Assembly (NCBI GenBank): GCA_012934845.2
Contig: WNNJ02002717.1
Coordinates: forward strand, 310,001-374,000
Reading direction: 5' to 3'
DNA from: Pomphorhynchus laevis
Lineage: Eukaryota > Acanthocephala > Palaeacanthocephala > Echinorhynchida > Pomphorhynchidae
DNA: 64,000 nucleotides
Below the pieces are notes generated by a model. That model was given only the letters and a program-made list of their open reading frames with translations, was not told the origin of the DNA and searched no databases. The translations under genes were made by a program, and so were the position numbers. Each line of letters starts with the position of its first letter. Position 1 is the first letter of the stretch. This document shows, piece after piece, positions 1 through 10,720 of the stretch.

Positions 1-84
1 TCTGTTAACATCGTTATATATAGTAATGGCATGTAATTTTATTTAATAAAACATTTATTTATTTAAAACGGTAAAAATCAAGCT

Positions 85-210
85 GTGAAACGCAAACGGT
101 GAAACGCAAACGGTGAAACGCAAACGGTGAAACGCAAACGGTGAAACGCGAACGGCGAACCGCAAACGTTGAAACACGAACGGTGAAACGTGGACGGCAA
201 ACCGCGATTC
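85..210. repeat. 14-bp tandem minisatellite, about 9 units
   Basis: The unit GTGAAACGCAAACG is perfect in the first four copies (85-140) and then drifts (GTGAAACGCGAACG, GCGAACCGCAAACG and so on) to about 210. It is CpG-rich in a very AT-rich neighbourhood. The ordered decay from left to right suggests that the left units were duplicated most recently. No gene is attached to it, and 211-432 shows nothing else. Confidence 0.9.
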
Positions 211-432
211 AGTGAGGGTATTTTGTGTTGCATTTTTAAATCATTGTACATCGATATACATCTTATATCTTCAAATTTAGCACCTGGAGGAAAGATAATT
301 TTGATATTGTATATAATGTGTATAAGAACTATATATTCATTTCATAGTTTCACTACTGAATTTGTCACTAAAAATAATGTTTTGTTTTGTAATCAAAATA
401 TAATTTTTCTCAAAATCTTGACAATGTGACAT

Positions 433-1226
433 ATCGATATTTTTATCGTTTACACGTTGCATATCTATGCGTCTAATCGGTCATTCGAAGTAAGGATCGA
501 CAACGAGTCCGTTCAAGCGGGAAATTTAACCGACGACTGACCAATTCTGCAACCCCGCGAAATCGCATACCCGTCTGATGCCAAGCCGTCGGATTGGGAT
601 GACCGAGAGCGGATTGCTGATCCCAACAACAAAATTCCTGATAATTGGGAGCTGCCTGAACTCATAGAGGACATTGAAGCAACAAAGCCAGATGATTGTG
701 ACGATGAAGCCGACGGTGACTGGTCCGCCCCAATGAAAACGAACCCAGCATACATGGGCAAATGGGTGCCGCGTACTATTGACAATCCCGACTACAGTGG
801 ACCCTGGATTACAAAACAAATTTCCAACCCGGAGAATGTCGAGGATCATACGATAGGAATATTCAAGGGCATTGGTTTAATTGGGATCGACGTATGGCAA
901 GTCAAGTCAGGCACGATTTTTGGTGACTTCCTGATCACCGATGATGTTGATTTGGCGAGACAGGCGGCGGACGCCATAGCTGAGACGTCAAAGAAGGAGC
1001 GAACTGTCAAGAAAAAGATCGACGACAAAGAAATGCAGAAAATGCGTGCGTCGGGAAAGCCCACAGATGATAAGATTTCGGATACGGCGATGACAAAGAC
1101 TTTGAGCATATGAGTGATGTGGACACCATGGATGTCGTTGATTTCGGACACGGCAATTTTGGAAAGGCGTCAAACCACGACGAGCATACGGGATCCTCAA
1201 GTGTGCATACAAACGAAGAGCTCTAA
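433..1226 (+). pseudogene. calreticulin-like pseudogene, C-terminal half
   Basis: The translation follows the calreticulin P-domain and C-domain. It reads about YTLHIYASNRSFEVRIDNE, then paired P-domain motifs (KPSDWDDRERIADP; DGDW), then the C-repeats NPAYMGKWVPRTIDNPDY, then IDVWQVKSGTIFGDFLITDD. Calreticulin is the ER-lumen lectin chaperone that buffers calcium and folds glycoproteins. The N-terminal globular domain and signal peptide are absent. A TGA at 538-540 stands where the family has Trp (LTDD-W). After about 1080 the acidic tail continues in a different frame and ends at 1224-1226 with NEEL, a degraded HDEL/KDEL-like retrieval signal. No intron is visible, so a 5'-truncated retrocopy is likely. 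The 573-nt stretch from 541 to 1113 is still open, so decay is modest or a diverged paralog once existed. Confidence 0.8.
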
Positions 1227-1979
1227 TCTTCAATGTCAAAAGATTGTACTATGATTTGCAATATACATTTTTATTTATCATATTTTTTTGTTAAAAAAAT
1301 TTATAACTAAAATTTAATTAAATTTTTTTAAATTCAAACTATATTCTCGAATTATTTTAATTTATTATAGTTTTTAATTGTTCATATTAAATGTTTGGAT
1401 TTTACAAGTTGTCAAAGCAAAAGCACTCTTTTAATAAAAATACAATTTGTTGATGCCTTTGATTAATTTGTTGAAAGGAATTTATATTGTTCATATCACT
1501 TCCTTTCTTCACGTGGATTCTGCTAATAAAAATGGTGACATTTCTATATTAGGATTTTTACCTTTTAAATAGTGTTTGATTGATATCTAGTTTGACTCAA
1601 TTTTTTGTCTTTGAGCTTAAAAATATTAAAAAAGGTCGATAAATAATTAAATACTTGATGCATTGAAAATTATCGCTTTATAGATGAACAAAATTATATA
1701 TTGATTCGCTGTATCGTATTGATACCTTAATATATACAAGCCTTTCAGCAATCGTATGAATTATACTGGCAACTGCAACGTTTCTGGATTAATGGAATCT
1801 ATGTATTTGCATTTATACATCCATAAGCAAAAAGCTTCAACCTTTTTATTCTATATAATTAGCAACATAGCTGATATTATTATTTAAGTTCGTTGTCAAT
1901 TTTGATCATAAAATCGCGATATAGAAGTATAAACATGTAAAACAAATAGTAAAACAGAGGTTAATTCAATAATCTATCC
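1227..1979. other. AT-rich spacer, nothing recognised
   Basis: Low-complexity AT-rich DNA with no open frame, repeat or RNA gene that I can support. It separates the calreticulin relic from the 3' end of the family C LINE. Confidence 0.6.
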
Positions 1980-2503
1980 CAATTCAGGAAATCCATCCTT
2001 CAAGATTATCTGCCTCAATGCGTTTTTGAATAAATTAACTTTAGTCAGAGATAAGATATTTGCAGGTCCAGTTTTGTGCTACCCTGTCTCGGACATGGCT
2101 ATATTTCCTATTGCATCTGCGCTTATGTTGGATTGTAAAAGAATGCCTGCGAAACTTAGGTAGCCCTCGCACAGAAAGTAGTTTCAAAACATGGTAGGGA
2201 GTATAAAGTTTACACACTAGGACAAAGTTTCATAGGTCTGGGTAAGTGACAGTGCACGCATATAATAAAATGGATTGTATCAGAGCAAAATAAAGGATTT
2301 GAAAAAAACTTTTGCATAACAAGCCAAATGTCAGTGTGAGAAGCCCTAACAAGCGAGATCATCGAGAGTGTATGTTTTATATGAAGGCTGAGTTGAAGAC
2401 TGTTCGAAATTATTACACCTAGGTCAATAATGCTTGTGACTCTATCAATCGCTATATCATTGAGAAAATATTTAGCAGAGGCTGAGATCAGATCAATATA
2501 CAT
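1980..2503 (-). mobile_element. LINE family C, 3' part (post-RT region)
   Basis: On the minus strand this encodes the segment after the reverse-transcriptase palm, including IAIDRVTSIIDLGVIISNSL, the usual '(K/I)DLGV' landmark of CR1/Jockey-type LINEs. The RT portion that should precede it lies at 6500 and above. The gap between the two is exactly filled by family A copy A1, so the pieces are read as one element split by a later insertion. The downstream limit near 1980 is approximate. Confidence 0.65.
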
Positions 2504-3485
2504 ATAATAATTTATTTATTTTTACGTGGCAAATGCGTGCCGGCGCACGCTTACACAATCACACACAAAAAAAACAAAAATTTAAATCATATTTCGAGAA
2601 AGTGGTACGGAAGCGGCATTTGAATGTAATAAAGGAGAAAGCGAAGCAGACGTCGAGTAGGAGTTGATTCCAGGCGAGTGGGGCGCCGACGAGGAAGGAT
2701 TGGAGACAGTAGTTTTTAAAGTAATTGGGAACGTAGAGTAAAAGGGAATTACGGGAACGCAATGATAGAGGTAAGACGAATGTCGTCTAAGAAAGAGAGG
2801 TTGATGAACGATAGGGAACAGACAGCGATGAAACGAAAAGTTTCAAGAACAAGGCGGAGTTGGATGCGAATGTGGATGGTTGACCAGGATAATTGGGCAA
2901 GATATGTGGATGTGTGGTCAAAGCGACGGAGACGTAGGAGCACTCGAACGGTGGAGTTGATGATGCGTTGTAAGGGTAGGGTGATGTGTTTTGGAGAATT
3001 AACGAAAAAGCTGTGGCATTAATCGATTTTAGGGAAAAGAAGCGATGAAAGAAGATACATACAGGAACGTAAATCGATAAGGGGCGGATACGGCGGAGGT
3101 CACGGATAATTAAGTTAGACGAGCGGACCTTGTCGCGGACGAAGGGTCTAAGGGAAAGGTTATAATCGAAATGGAACCCTAAGAAAGTTAGTGTACTAAG
3201 AGGATGATTGATGAGGCAGAAGATATAGAGTGAGGAGAGATGTTAGGTTGACTAGCGAGAATCCACATTATTCTAGACTTGTCTGGGTTTAGAACGAGAC
3301 GAATATGGGAGATACGTTTGTAGATAGAAGAAAGAAAGTTGGAGGCAGAAATTGCGATATCGTGTATGCGATAGGTGGATGCATGAGCATATATGAGGAT
3401 GCCATCGTCGTATTGCGTGACTATTAAGGAATAACGTTTATAAACTGAGAGAGATCGCCAAGCAGAAGAGAGAAAAGCAGGGGAC

Positions 3486-4244
3486 CTAGTACTGAACCTC
3501 GTGGGACCCTGCAAAAATTAGGGATGGGAGGGGAGATGATGAATTAGAACAGACGCGAAAGGAACGGTCGGATAGATATGAGGCAAACCATGCTACGGAG
3601 GAGGAATAAAAGCCGTAATCATAACAAAGGCGAGAAAGAAGGATGGAGTGGTCGACGATGTCGAGTGCGGAGGAGAGGTCGAGAGAGATAAGAACACTAT
3701 ATAGAGCCTTGCCACGAGAAATGAGTAGGTCGTTGTAAACTGTCATGCAGGCGATTTCTGTGGAGTGATTAGATCGGAAAGCGGATTGCAAAGGAGGGTA
3801 CAGATTGGATGAAGAGAGATAAACGTTGATCTGTATTAAGATAAGGTGCTTAAAGAGCTTGGAAAGAGTAGGGAGGAGTGAAATGGGACAATAGACTGAG
3901 GAAAGTGAGGGGTCGAGCGATTGTTTCTTAAGGAGGGGACGAACGATGGCGGATTTCCAGTTTGAAGGAAATATACGACTGCGGATGGGAAAGTCAAACA
4001 ATGTGGTGAGAAAAGGGGATATCGATGAGCATGTGAATTTAAGTATATTGGTAGGCAAAGGATCGGCAGGTGAGGTTTTATTGGAAAATGGCATGAGAAC
4101 AGATGATACTTCGGCAGGTGAGTCAGGAAGCCTATGAAAAAGTTCCGGGAGTATGAGGCGAGGAGAGTAGCAGTGAGATGAAATGGAGACGAGCTGTGAG
4201 AAAGCAGCGTGGATACTTTGTCTGAAGAAATGACGAATAATCAT
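3486..4244 (-). pseudogene. A1 reverse-transcriptase fragment
   Basis: This is the longest surviving open piece of the A1 ORF2 (252 codons). It covers the RT fingers and palm: SAIVRPLLKKQSLDPSLSS, then LISLDLSSALDIVDHSILLS (palm motif A region) and YLSDRSFRVCSNSSS. It corresponds to about residues 445-660 of the A3 ORF2. The YADD-box region continues in a different frame at 3188-3514 and the endonuclease lies at higher coordinates in other frames, so no functional protein is expected. Confidence 0.8.
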
Positions 4245-5412
4245 CTGGATTTATGTTGCAAGACGAAGATGAGCGAGAAAGAATTGAGTTTAAAGTATGC
4301 TAGAAAGGATTGAGTTAAAAATATGCTGCCAGAAGGAGTTGCATTTGGTACGTAGTAGGTGGATATGATACCTGCGAAGAGCAAGATAAGAATCACGGAG
4401 ACGGAGTGAGCGAGCGGATATCACGTCTGAGAGAGCGGTGATTGACTCGAAAAGCATGACGGAGTAGACGCTTTGAGGGTAGCCATTGGATGTCAAACCT
4501 GGGGCACGGTGCAAGCGACAGTGAGGGTGAGGCTTGAAGGGCAAGAAATCATCGTGAGTAGATGTGAGTTCAGAGTCGAAAAGAAAGGTAAGATCGTGAG
4601 GAGAGGAAGATGTTATTGTGGGAGAAGATATTGACGATTTGAGTAAGGAAGAGCGGAGAAGGTATGTTAAGATTTCTGCAAGGGCGACGTAGAATGGTAT
4701 GTGTGAGGCGGGAGTGGTTGAAAGTGAGATCAAGCGAGACGAGAAAGTGATCGGATAGACCAGGATCGAAGATGTACAGTGAGGTGTAGGCAGCAAAACG
4801 ATCGGGGACAGCTATGATGACGAGTGCCCCGCTAAGGATATGTGTTGGTGCAGTGGAGATGAGTTTGTAATTGTAGTTGGATAGACTGTTAATAAACCGG
4901 ATGGACTTTGTGGAAGAGGGGCGGTCGAGGCGGATGTTGAAGTCGCCAAGAATGAGTGAACGGATGGAGGACCAAGAACAGTGTAAAAGGAGGTCGGCGA
5001 TTTTGGTGAAAAATAAGGAGGTAGGAGCTGATAAAACGGACTGTATATAATGGCGAGATCCATAGTGATCGGGCTAGAAGAACGACAAGTGAGCAATTTA
5101 AATAGCAAGGACTAAAAGGGGAAATGATTTTGCGAATAGACGCGGGGTGACGGGTGAATTTGACAATGCTGCCATGATTAGAGAATTTAGAAGGGGATGA
5201 GCTGAGGGGGCGAGTGGATTCGACTAGGGAGCAACCGGCAGAGCGCGAACAGCGAATTGAGATGTCGTCGGAATAGGAGTGCCAGAATTCGATGAGGCAG
5301 AATAGATCGATGGATTGCTTGCAGAATAGGTTGAGGATAAAATCGGATTTATGGAGGATATATCTAGTGTTGAGGAGGCCCAGGCGGAAACCGTGTGTAG
5401 TGGTGAAAGGGG

Positions 5413-6060
5413 CTAACGGAGAGACATAAGGGAGATGGAGCGACATCGAAATTTGGGGCGGGTGTGGACAACTTGAAAATTTCCGTCTATATTGCGGATG
5501 GATAGAGATGTTTCGCCGTTTTCCTCGCGACGGAGTTTTTCGATGCGGGCAGAAGAGAATTGAGCGATTTCGGAAGAGGTGCGATCGCGGAAGATGCGAG
5601 TGTTTGAAGAGGACATGAGTTTAAATCGTTGGAGAGGACTGAGGACGCTTAAGAACGATTTTTGAAAAAAAATTAGGAGAGGGGGCTGAGAAGGATTAGA
5701 TTGAGAAGATTTGTTTAGGCGGATGAATGCGACAAAAGAGATGTCGTTAAAATAGGATGGTTTATCCGCATGAACAAGAGACGAGAGGATGAATCTGAAA
5801 GCGGAAAGATCGTTGTCGAGACGTGCTTGTAAAGATAAGGAGGTGAAATAAGTGATATTAGTGACGATGACGCAACGATCGCGAGAAAGAAAGTGTTTAC
5901 GTAAAGGAGGACAAGTGACGTGAGTAAGTGAGATCACGATAGGAAAGCTGGCAGTTGAGGATTTGGATGGAGTTGGTTTGACGGCGGGAGATATAGAGGA
6001 TAAAGATGATATAGATGGTGACAAGCGATGTGCGGAAAGTTTATGAGTGGAAAAGATCAT
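5413..6060 (-). pseudogene. A1 ORF1 C-terminal fragment
   Basis: 215 codons match the C-terminal nucleic-acid-binding part of the A3 ORF1 (RDRCVIVTNI, VAFIRLNKSSQSNPSQPPLL, ENGETSLSIRNIDGNFQVVH). It runs into the start of the ORF2 frame as in A3. The N-terminal half is present at higher coordinates but interrupted. Confidence 0.75.
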
Positions 6061-6499
6061 GGAGGTTGGTGAAGGTTATTTTGATTGATGGATGTAGGTT
6101 ATTTAGAAACGAGACAGGAGAGACCGGGGGTGTCGGGGAGTGAAGATGACATGGGATGGGAAGTGTATATGGTGACAAAATCAGTGGGTGGAGAAAGGAC
6201 ATTGGAAACGATGGGGGTAGTTTGAATGGACGTGTTGGATGTTGATATGTGCTTATGTGAGAGGTTGCGGATTAATTTGTTTGCACAAACTCCACATGGG
6301 AAGTCTGCTTTAGACTTACTGTTGTCATAGGCGATTGTTGTCTAGACGCTTCAGTCGTGTGTCAAGCACTGTACTTGCAGTTGATCATAGTTGATGTCGG
6401 TCGTGGCTGTTTTCTTATGTCCTCCCATTAATGTCGTTGTGTGTTTAAGATGTTGAGCTGCAACTGATTGAATTAATTTTAAGAATTTATTATCACCAA

Positions 6500-8270
6500 G
6501 ACAATTTTTAACCAGTCGGACGACACTTAGTTGTGTTCACAGTAAGGCCATGAGATGAACGCCAGCCGGACACTTTATAAAGATCTGATTGTAATTGCAG
6601 TGTCTGAACGGTTTCTGATTTCACTCCAAATTTTGAGATCGTATGTATACATGATGTAATTGATGGAGACGATATTTGGCAGGTCATTAATGTAGATATT
6701 AAACAATGTCGAGATAAGTACGGCACACTTTGGAATTCCCCGAGTTGAATCTCTGTATTCGGATATTGAGTCGTGTACATTGACGGCAAACAATCGTTTT
6801 TCTAAAAATACTTTAATCCATTTGAGAATCGAGCAACGAAACCTGGAAAGTTTTGCATTATACATTATCGAATGTTTTAGATAAGTCAATGAAAATTACA
6901 TCGATACGGACTTTTGCGTCAGCAGAATCAACCTAGCTAGCTGTAGCTATTTGTAATAGCCAAGTGGTTCGGTCAGAATTCATGCTGACAGTTTCTTAAA
7001 TATTTTTTACCTTCCAAATACGCCCAAATGTGCTTCGAAATCAATTTATCTATAAGTTTGCAAACAATTTATGTTAATAAATTGTTAATAAATTGTTAAT
7101 AAATTGTTATCAATATAACTTCGATCTTCTTTTTTGAAAATTGGTGGAGCGATTTCGTTGGTCGAGTCATTGGGATCGTAACCAAAACATGAGAAACTAC
7201 GAAAAATAGAAACTAATTGTAAGTATATAACTGGTACCATTTCACAAAATAAGATGGAGGGAAGTCCATCTGGGCTTGTCACTTTCGAAATTGGTAGATT
7301 CGTCAAAGCTTGTAGCACTTAGTCATTTAAAATATCAATGTGCGATAATACGGTATTTAAGGAGGAACCGTTATTGACACTTGTATGATGGACGGGTTAA
7401 AAAGGTACGGTTTCATAAGATGAAAATGTATCTGCAAAAATATTAGCAAGTTGTACGGGTCTTTGCTCTTTGAATCATTTTCATTCTATATATAAGAAAT
7501 TTCGTAACTTTTCGTACAACAATTTAAAACTGGATTGAAAAAATCCACGGATTCTTTAAATGTTATATATAACTCCGTTTATTTTGTTTTTTAAGAGGAT
7601 TACGAAATTGGGCAGAGTACAAAATGATTCGAAGAAGACTCACATCTTCTAAACCAGTTAAAAGATTCGTTTCGGAGGTTAATTGCTGGTCGTAATTCAG
7701 AATCAAATCAGTTCGGCTTTCTTTTCATTTTAGGCATACGTATTGTTATAAAGTATTCAAATGTTTCGATTAAGGTCAACTTGAAGTGGTTCCACGATTC
7801 TTGAATCCCAATTTGTGAAGGATTCGGTCAATTTGTCAAAGAGGAAATTTCACGCACTGCTAAAGTTGGTTTTGAATGAATTGATAAAAGTCTGTCGTAT
7901 ATCTTCTCTACAAATACCAAAATACTATAATTCGATGCATATAGTAACGTAGCCACTTGATCTAATGGGAGGTCCGAATTTTAAATGGTCCACTATCGAT
8001 AAGCTACTTGTCAAACAAAGATCTAAAATTAGCATGCTTACGCCTTTCATCCGTGTGAAATCATGTAAGTGTTGATATAAAGTTAGATCATTAAATATTC
8101 CCAAAAATAATTCGGACACACGATAACAACCCGATAATGGGATACAATGAGTTCAATCCACTCTGGGCATATTAAAATCGCATATTATCAAAATCTTTAT
8201 GTATGCGATAGAATTTGTTTACAGATTTCTTACAAATTGTTACAAATTATTACATTTGTTAGCATATAAC
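6500..8270 (-). mobile_element. LINE family C, central part (end of endonuclease, RT)
   Basis: On the minus strand, 8119-7925 gives the end of an APE domain (LDLCLTSSLSIVDHLKFGPP). 7318-7085 gives a pre-RT region (LPISKVTSPDGLPSILF). 6889-6508 gives the RT palm with INDLPNIVSINYIMYTYDLK, where the family has a YADD-type box, then LQSDLYKVSGWRSSHGLTVN. Numerous stops show it is dead. The APE plus CR1/Jockey-like RT pattern defines family C, and the clade is not resolved. A2 interrupts it at about 8271. Confidence 0.7.
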
Positions 8271-8628
8271 TCCTCCTACTTCTCGTAACTTTTCATCTCC
8301 TCGTTTTCGGCTCCCCATCCTTCATCAACCTCCATTTCTTAGACGACACTCGTCCCACCTCTCTATCACTGCGTTCTCGTAGTTCTTACTCTACGTTTCT
8401 AATTACTCTAACAACTACGGTATCCGATCCTTCTTCGTCGCCGCCCCACATGCCTGGAATCAGCTCCCACTCGACTTCCGTCGTGCTCCCTCTTTTATTA
8501 CATTCAAATGCCGCCTCCGTACCCACCTCCTCAGCACATGATTTAGAATTTTGTTTTTTTTGTTGTTGTGGTCCTGTAAGCGTGCGCCGGCACGCATTTG
8601 CCATGTAAAAATAAATATTTTTTTAGTC
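8271..8628 (+). mobile_element. LINE family A copy A2, 5'-truncated 3' fragment
   Basis: About 350 bp matches the last part of ORF2 and the 3' end of A3 (compare 13310-13660), including the terminal hairpin GCGTGCGCCGGCACGC at 8580-8595 and an A-rich tail. It lies in the opposite orientation to family C and separates its APE N-terminal half (8630-8990) from the C-terminal half (8119 downward). It is a typical 5'-truncated target-primed insertion. No clean target-site duplication was found by eye. Confidence 0.85.
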
Positions 8629-9089
8629 CGTTGGAGATGATGTTGATCGGTAAAAAGCGCCCAGAAGTAGGGGGCCGTAATTAGGTCTGTCAAAAGACAA
8701 CAATATATGTTCACAAAGATTGATACTATCGCATGTAAGTTCCAACATCTTGCAAGTCTGTATGCATTTGATATAAATGATAAATCCACTACCTTTACAG
8801 ATTTCTTTATCACAACGTATTAAGATAAAACCAGATGTATTAATTTCTCCTTCAATGATATCAGGTTTGAGCCAAATTTCAGTTATAATCAGAATGTCAA
8901 CTGATCTTTTTTAACCAAGACCGCAAGTTTATCCCGTTTGTTGAAAATGCTCAATACATTCTAATACAACATCAGAAGGGAGTTATCTATGACTTTGGAT
9001 TGTAATTTTTAAAATTTGGTTGGTATGTTCCAAACGTTGGTAGAGCAATTTTTGATAAGGTGCATTTATTATTTATTTAGAATAATTCC
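8629..9089 (-). mobile_element. LINE family C, N-terminal endonuclease part
   Basis: The minus strand reads SIFNKRDKLAVLVKKDQ and then ITEIWLKPDIIEGEINTSGF, the start of an APE endonuclease (the usual 'N.RS..NK' and 'TE(T/S)WL' landmarks). The right boundary is the target-site duplication AATAATTCC (9081-9089) that flanks A3, so this piece continues beyond A3 at 13661. Confidence 0.65.
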
Positions 9090-9322
9090 GGTCTCCGGCG
9101 CACAGTTTCCGAATGATTGACAAGCTGACATTGGGAATGGGAAAGTAAAATCAAAAGCTAGTGGATGTCCGTCGACGGACTACAAAAAAAATAAGTCTTG
9201 GTTATTAAAACTCTTACAATTGCTTATATTTGGTTATATTAAGTTCTATACAATAAATAACATACAATCTAATATACATACAACGAGGAGAATAAAATCA
9301 CGAATCAAACGACTATATACAA

Positions 9323-10720
9323 ATGGGTCGGAAAAAACAAAAGTCTCAAGTTCCCAACCATGTCGCGTCCAACACCGATGTTAGAGATGTTTCCAATGGA
9401 TCTGAACAACAAGTCCTTTGCTCAAACAATGATTGTCACACGTGGGTAAGTATTTGGACTTCAGAATCCCAGGCATCTTGCCTTGCAGACAACGAATTCT
9501 ACTGTGGCTACTGTTCGGCTAAGATGATAAATACGATGAAGAGTGAAATAGAGAGTCTCAAGACAAATATATTGAAACTATCTGGCAATGCAGCGATGTC
9601 CACACATGCCTCTTCGTATTGTAATAAGTTTCAACCTCGATGCCCAATTCTTCCGCATTCGATTGCCTCTAAGAATGCCAAATCTCCCATCTCTTCTACA
9701 GGTATTACTATACATCCTTCAATTTTGCCCAATCAATCAGCTCAATCTTCTGATGTTACTGTCATTGACCATTTGCAACCCAGTATTTCTTTAGTCGTAT
9801 CAGATAAATCACCTTACATTTCTACCCCTCATTGCGTTTCTACGTCATCACCAGATAATCCATCATCAGATAATCTGAAGGAGCCGCAAATTGTATCGCA
9901 GCAAGATGGATTTTGTCAAGTTTATGATAAATCTACCGAGACAGTGACGGAGCCGCAAATTGTTACAACTAATGTATTTTCACTCTTCTACACCCCACGT
10001 CACGTCCTTCCCGTCTCGTTTCTCAATACCTTGCATCCATCAATCAAAATCACCTCCACCAACCTCCACTATCCTTCCACTCATAACCTTTCCTCACATC
10101 GCTTGCCACCCTATTTATTATCATTATCCTCTATGTCTCCCGTCGTCAAACCAAATCCCTCCAAATCATCAACTGCCAGCTCTTCCATCGTGATCTCACC
10201 TACTCATGTCAGTCGTCCTCCTTTACGGAAGCGCTTTGCTTCTCGCGATCGTTGTGTCATTGTCACTAATATCACGCCTTCTAACTCCTTATCTCCACAA
10301 GCACGTCTAGACCACGATGTTTCCGCCTTCAGATCCATCCTCTCGTCTATTGTTCCTGCGGATAAACCATCCTTTTTCAAGGACATTTCTCCTGTCGCAT
10401 TCATCCGTCTAAACAAATCTTCTCAATCTAATCCTTCCCAGCCCCCTCTCCTAAAAATTGTTTTCAAGCATCGCTCTCACGCGTCTTCTGTCCTCTCTCA
10501 ACGATTCAAACTCATGTCATCTTCAACCACTCGAATTTTCCCCGATCGCGCCCCTTCTGAAATCGCTCAAATCTCTTCAGCCCGCATCGAAAAACGCCGT
10601 CGCGAGGAAAACGGCGAAACATCACTCTCCATCCGAAACATAGACGGAAATTTTCAAGTTGTCCACACCCGTCCAAAAATTCGATGGCGCTCCATCTCTC
10701 CTATGTGTCTTCTCCACTAG
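9323..10720 (+). CDS. LINE A3 ORF1 protein (PHD-like finger, RNA-binding C-terminus)
   Basis: An intact 465-residue ORF. A Cys/His cluster at C33, C38, H39, C53, C61 and C64 (LCSNNDCHTW...FYCGYC) resembles the PHD-like finger known from CR1/L2 ORF1 proteins. A short helical stretch follows (about 70-85), then a Ser/Pro/Thr-rich linker to about 290, and a basic C-terminal domain (about 300-450: RDRCVIVTNI, VAFIRLNKS, RIEKRRREENGETSLSIRN) like the nucleic-acid-binding ORF1 ends of these LINEs. Its likely role is coating element RNA in the retrotransposition particle. The last 37 nt overlap the ORF2 start in another frame, which suggests coupled translation or reinitiation (inference). No host gene resembles it. 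Confidence 0.85.
   Translation: MGRKKQKSQVPNHVASNTDVRDVSNGSEQQVLCSNNDCHTWVSIWTSESQASCLADNEFYCGYCSAKMINTMKSEIESLKTNILKLSGNAAMSTHASSYCNKFQPRCPILPHSIASKNAKSPISSTGITIHPSILPNQSAQSSDVTVIDHLQPSISLVVSDKSPYISTPHCVSTSSPDNPSSDNLKEPQIVSQQDGFCQVYDKSTETVTEPQIVTTNVFSLFYTPRHVLPVSFLNTLHPSIKITSTNLHYPSTHNLSSHRLPPYLLSLSSMSPVVKPNPSKSSTASSSIVISPTHVSRPPLRKRFASRDRCVIVTNITPSNSLSPQARLDHDVSAFRSILSSIVPADKPSFFKDISPVAFIRLNKSSQSNPSQPPLLKIVFKHRSHASSVLSQRFKLMSSSTTRIFPDRAPSEIAQISSARIEKRRREENGETSLSIRNIDGNFQVVHTRPKIRWRSISPMCLLH

Larger units (their letters stand above)
2505..6485 (-). mobile_element. LINE family A copy A1 (L2/CR1-like), long but decayed
   Basis: This is a minus-strand homolog of the intact copy at 9090-13660. 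Reading from high to low coordinates: an ORF1 start Met at about 6428 (MGGHKKTATTD), a PHD-like remnant (FPCGVCANKLI), the ORF1 C-terminal domain (to 5413), the APE endonuclease (about 5450-4500), the reverse transcriptase (about 4250-3200), and the 3' hairpin with A-rich tail at 2505-2560. The catalytic box reads YDDG where A3 has YADD. Many stops and frameshifts break it throughout. Being nearly full length, it probably inserted whole and decayed in place. It sits inside family C, between the pieces ending at 2503 and starting near 6500. Confidence 0.85.

Noticed and set aside
190-429. 79-codon open frame on the plus strand
   Set aside because: It starts inside the minisatellite and continues through AT-rich DNA with noise-like composition. 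No domain or ribosome context.
513-1239. Minus-strand open frames opposite the calreticulin relic
   Set aside because: Shadows of the conserved plus-strand calreticulin reading. The plus-strand family match explains them.
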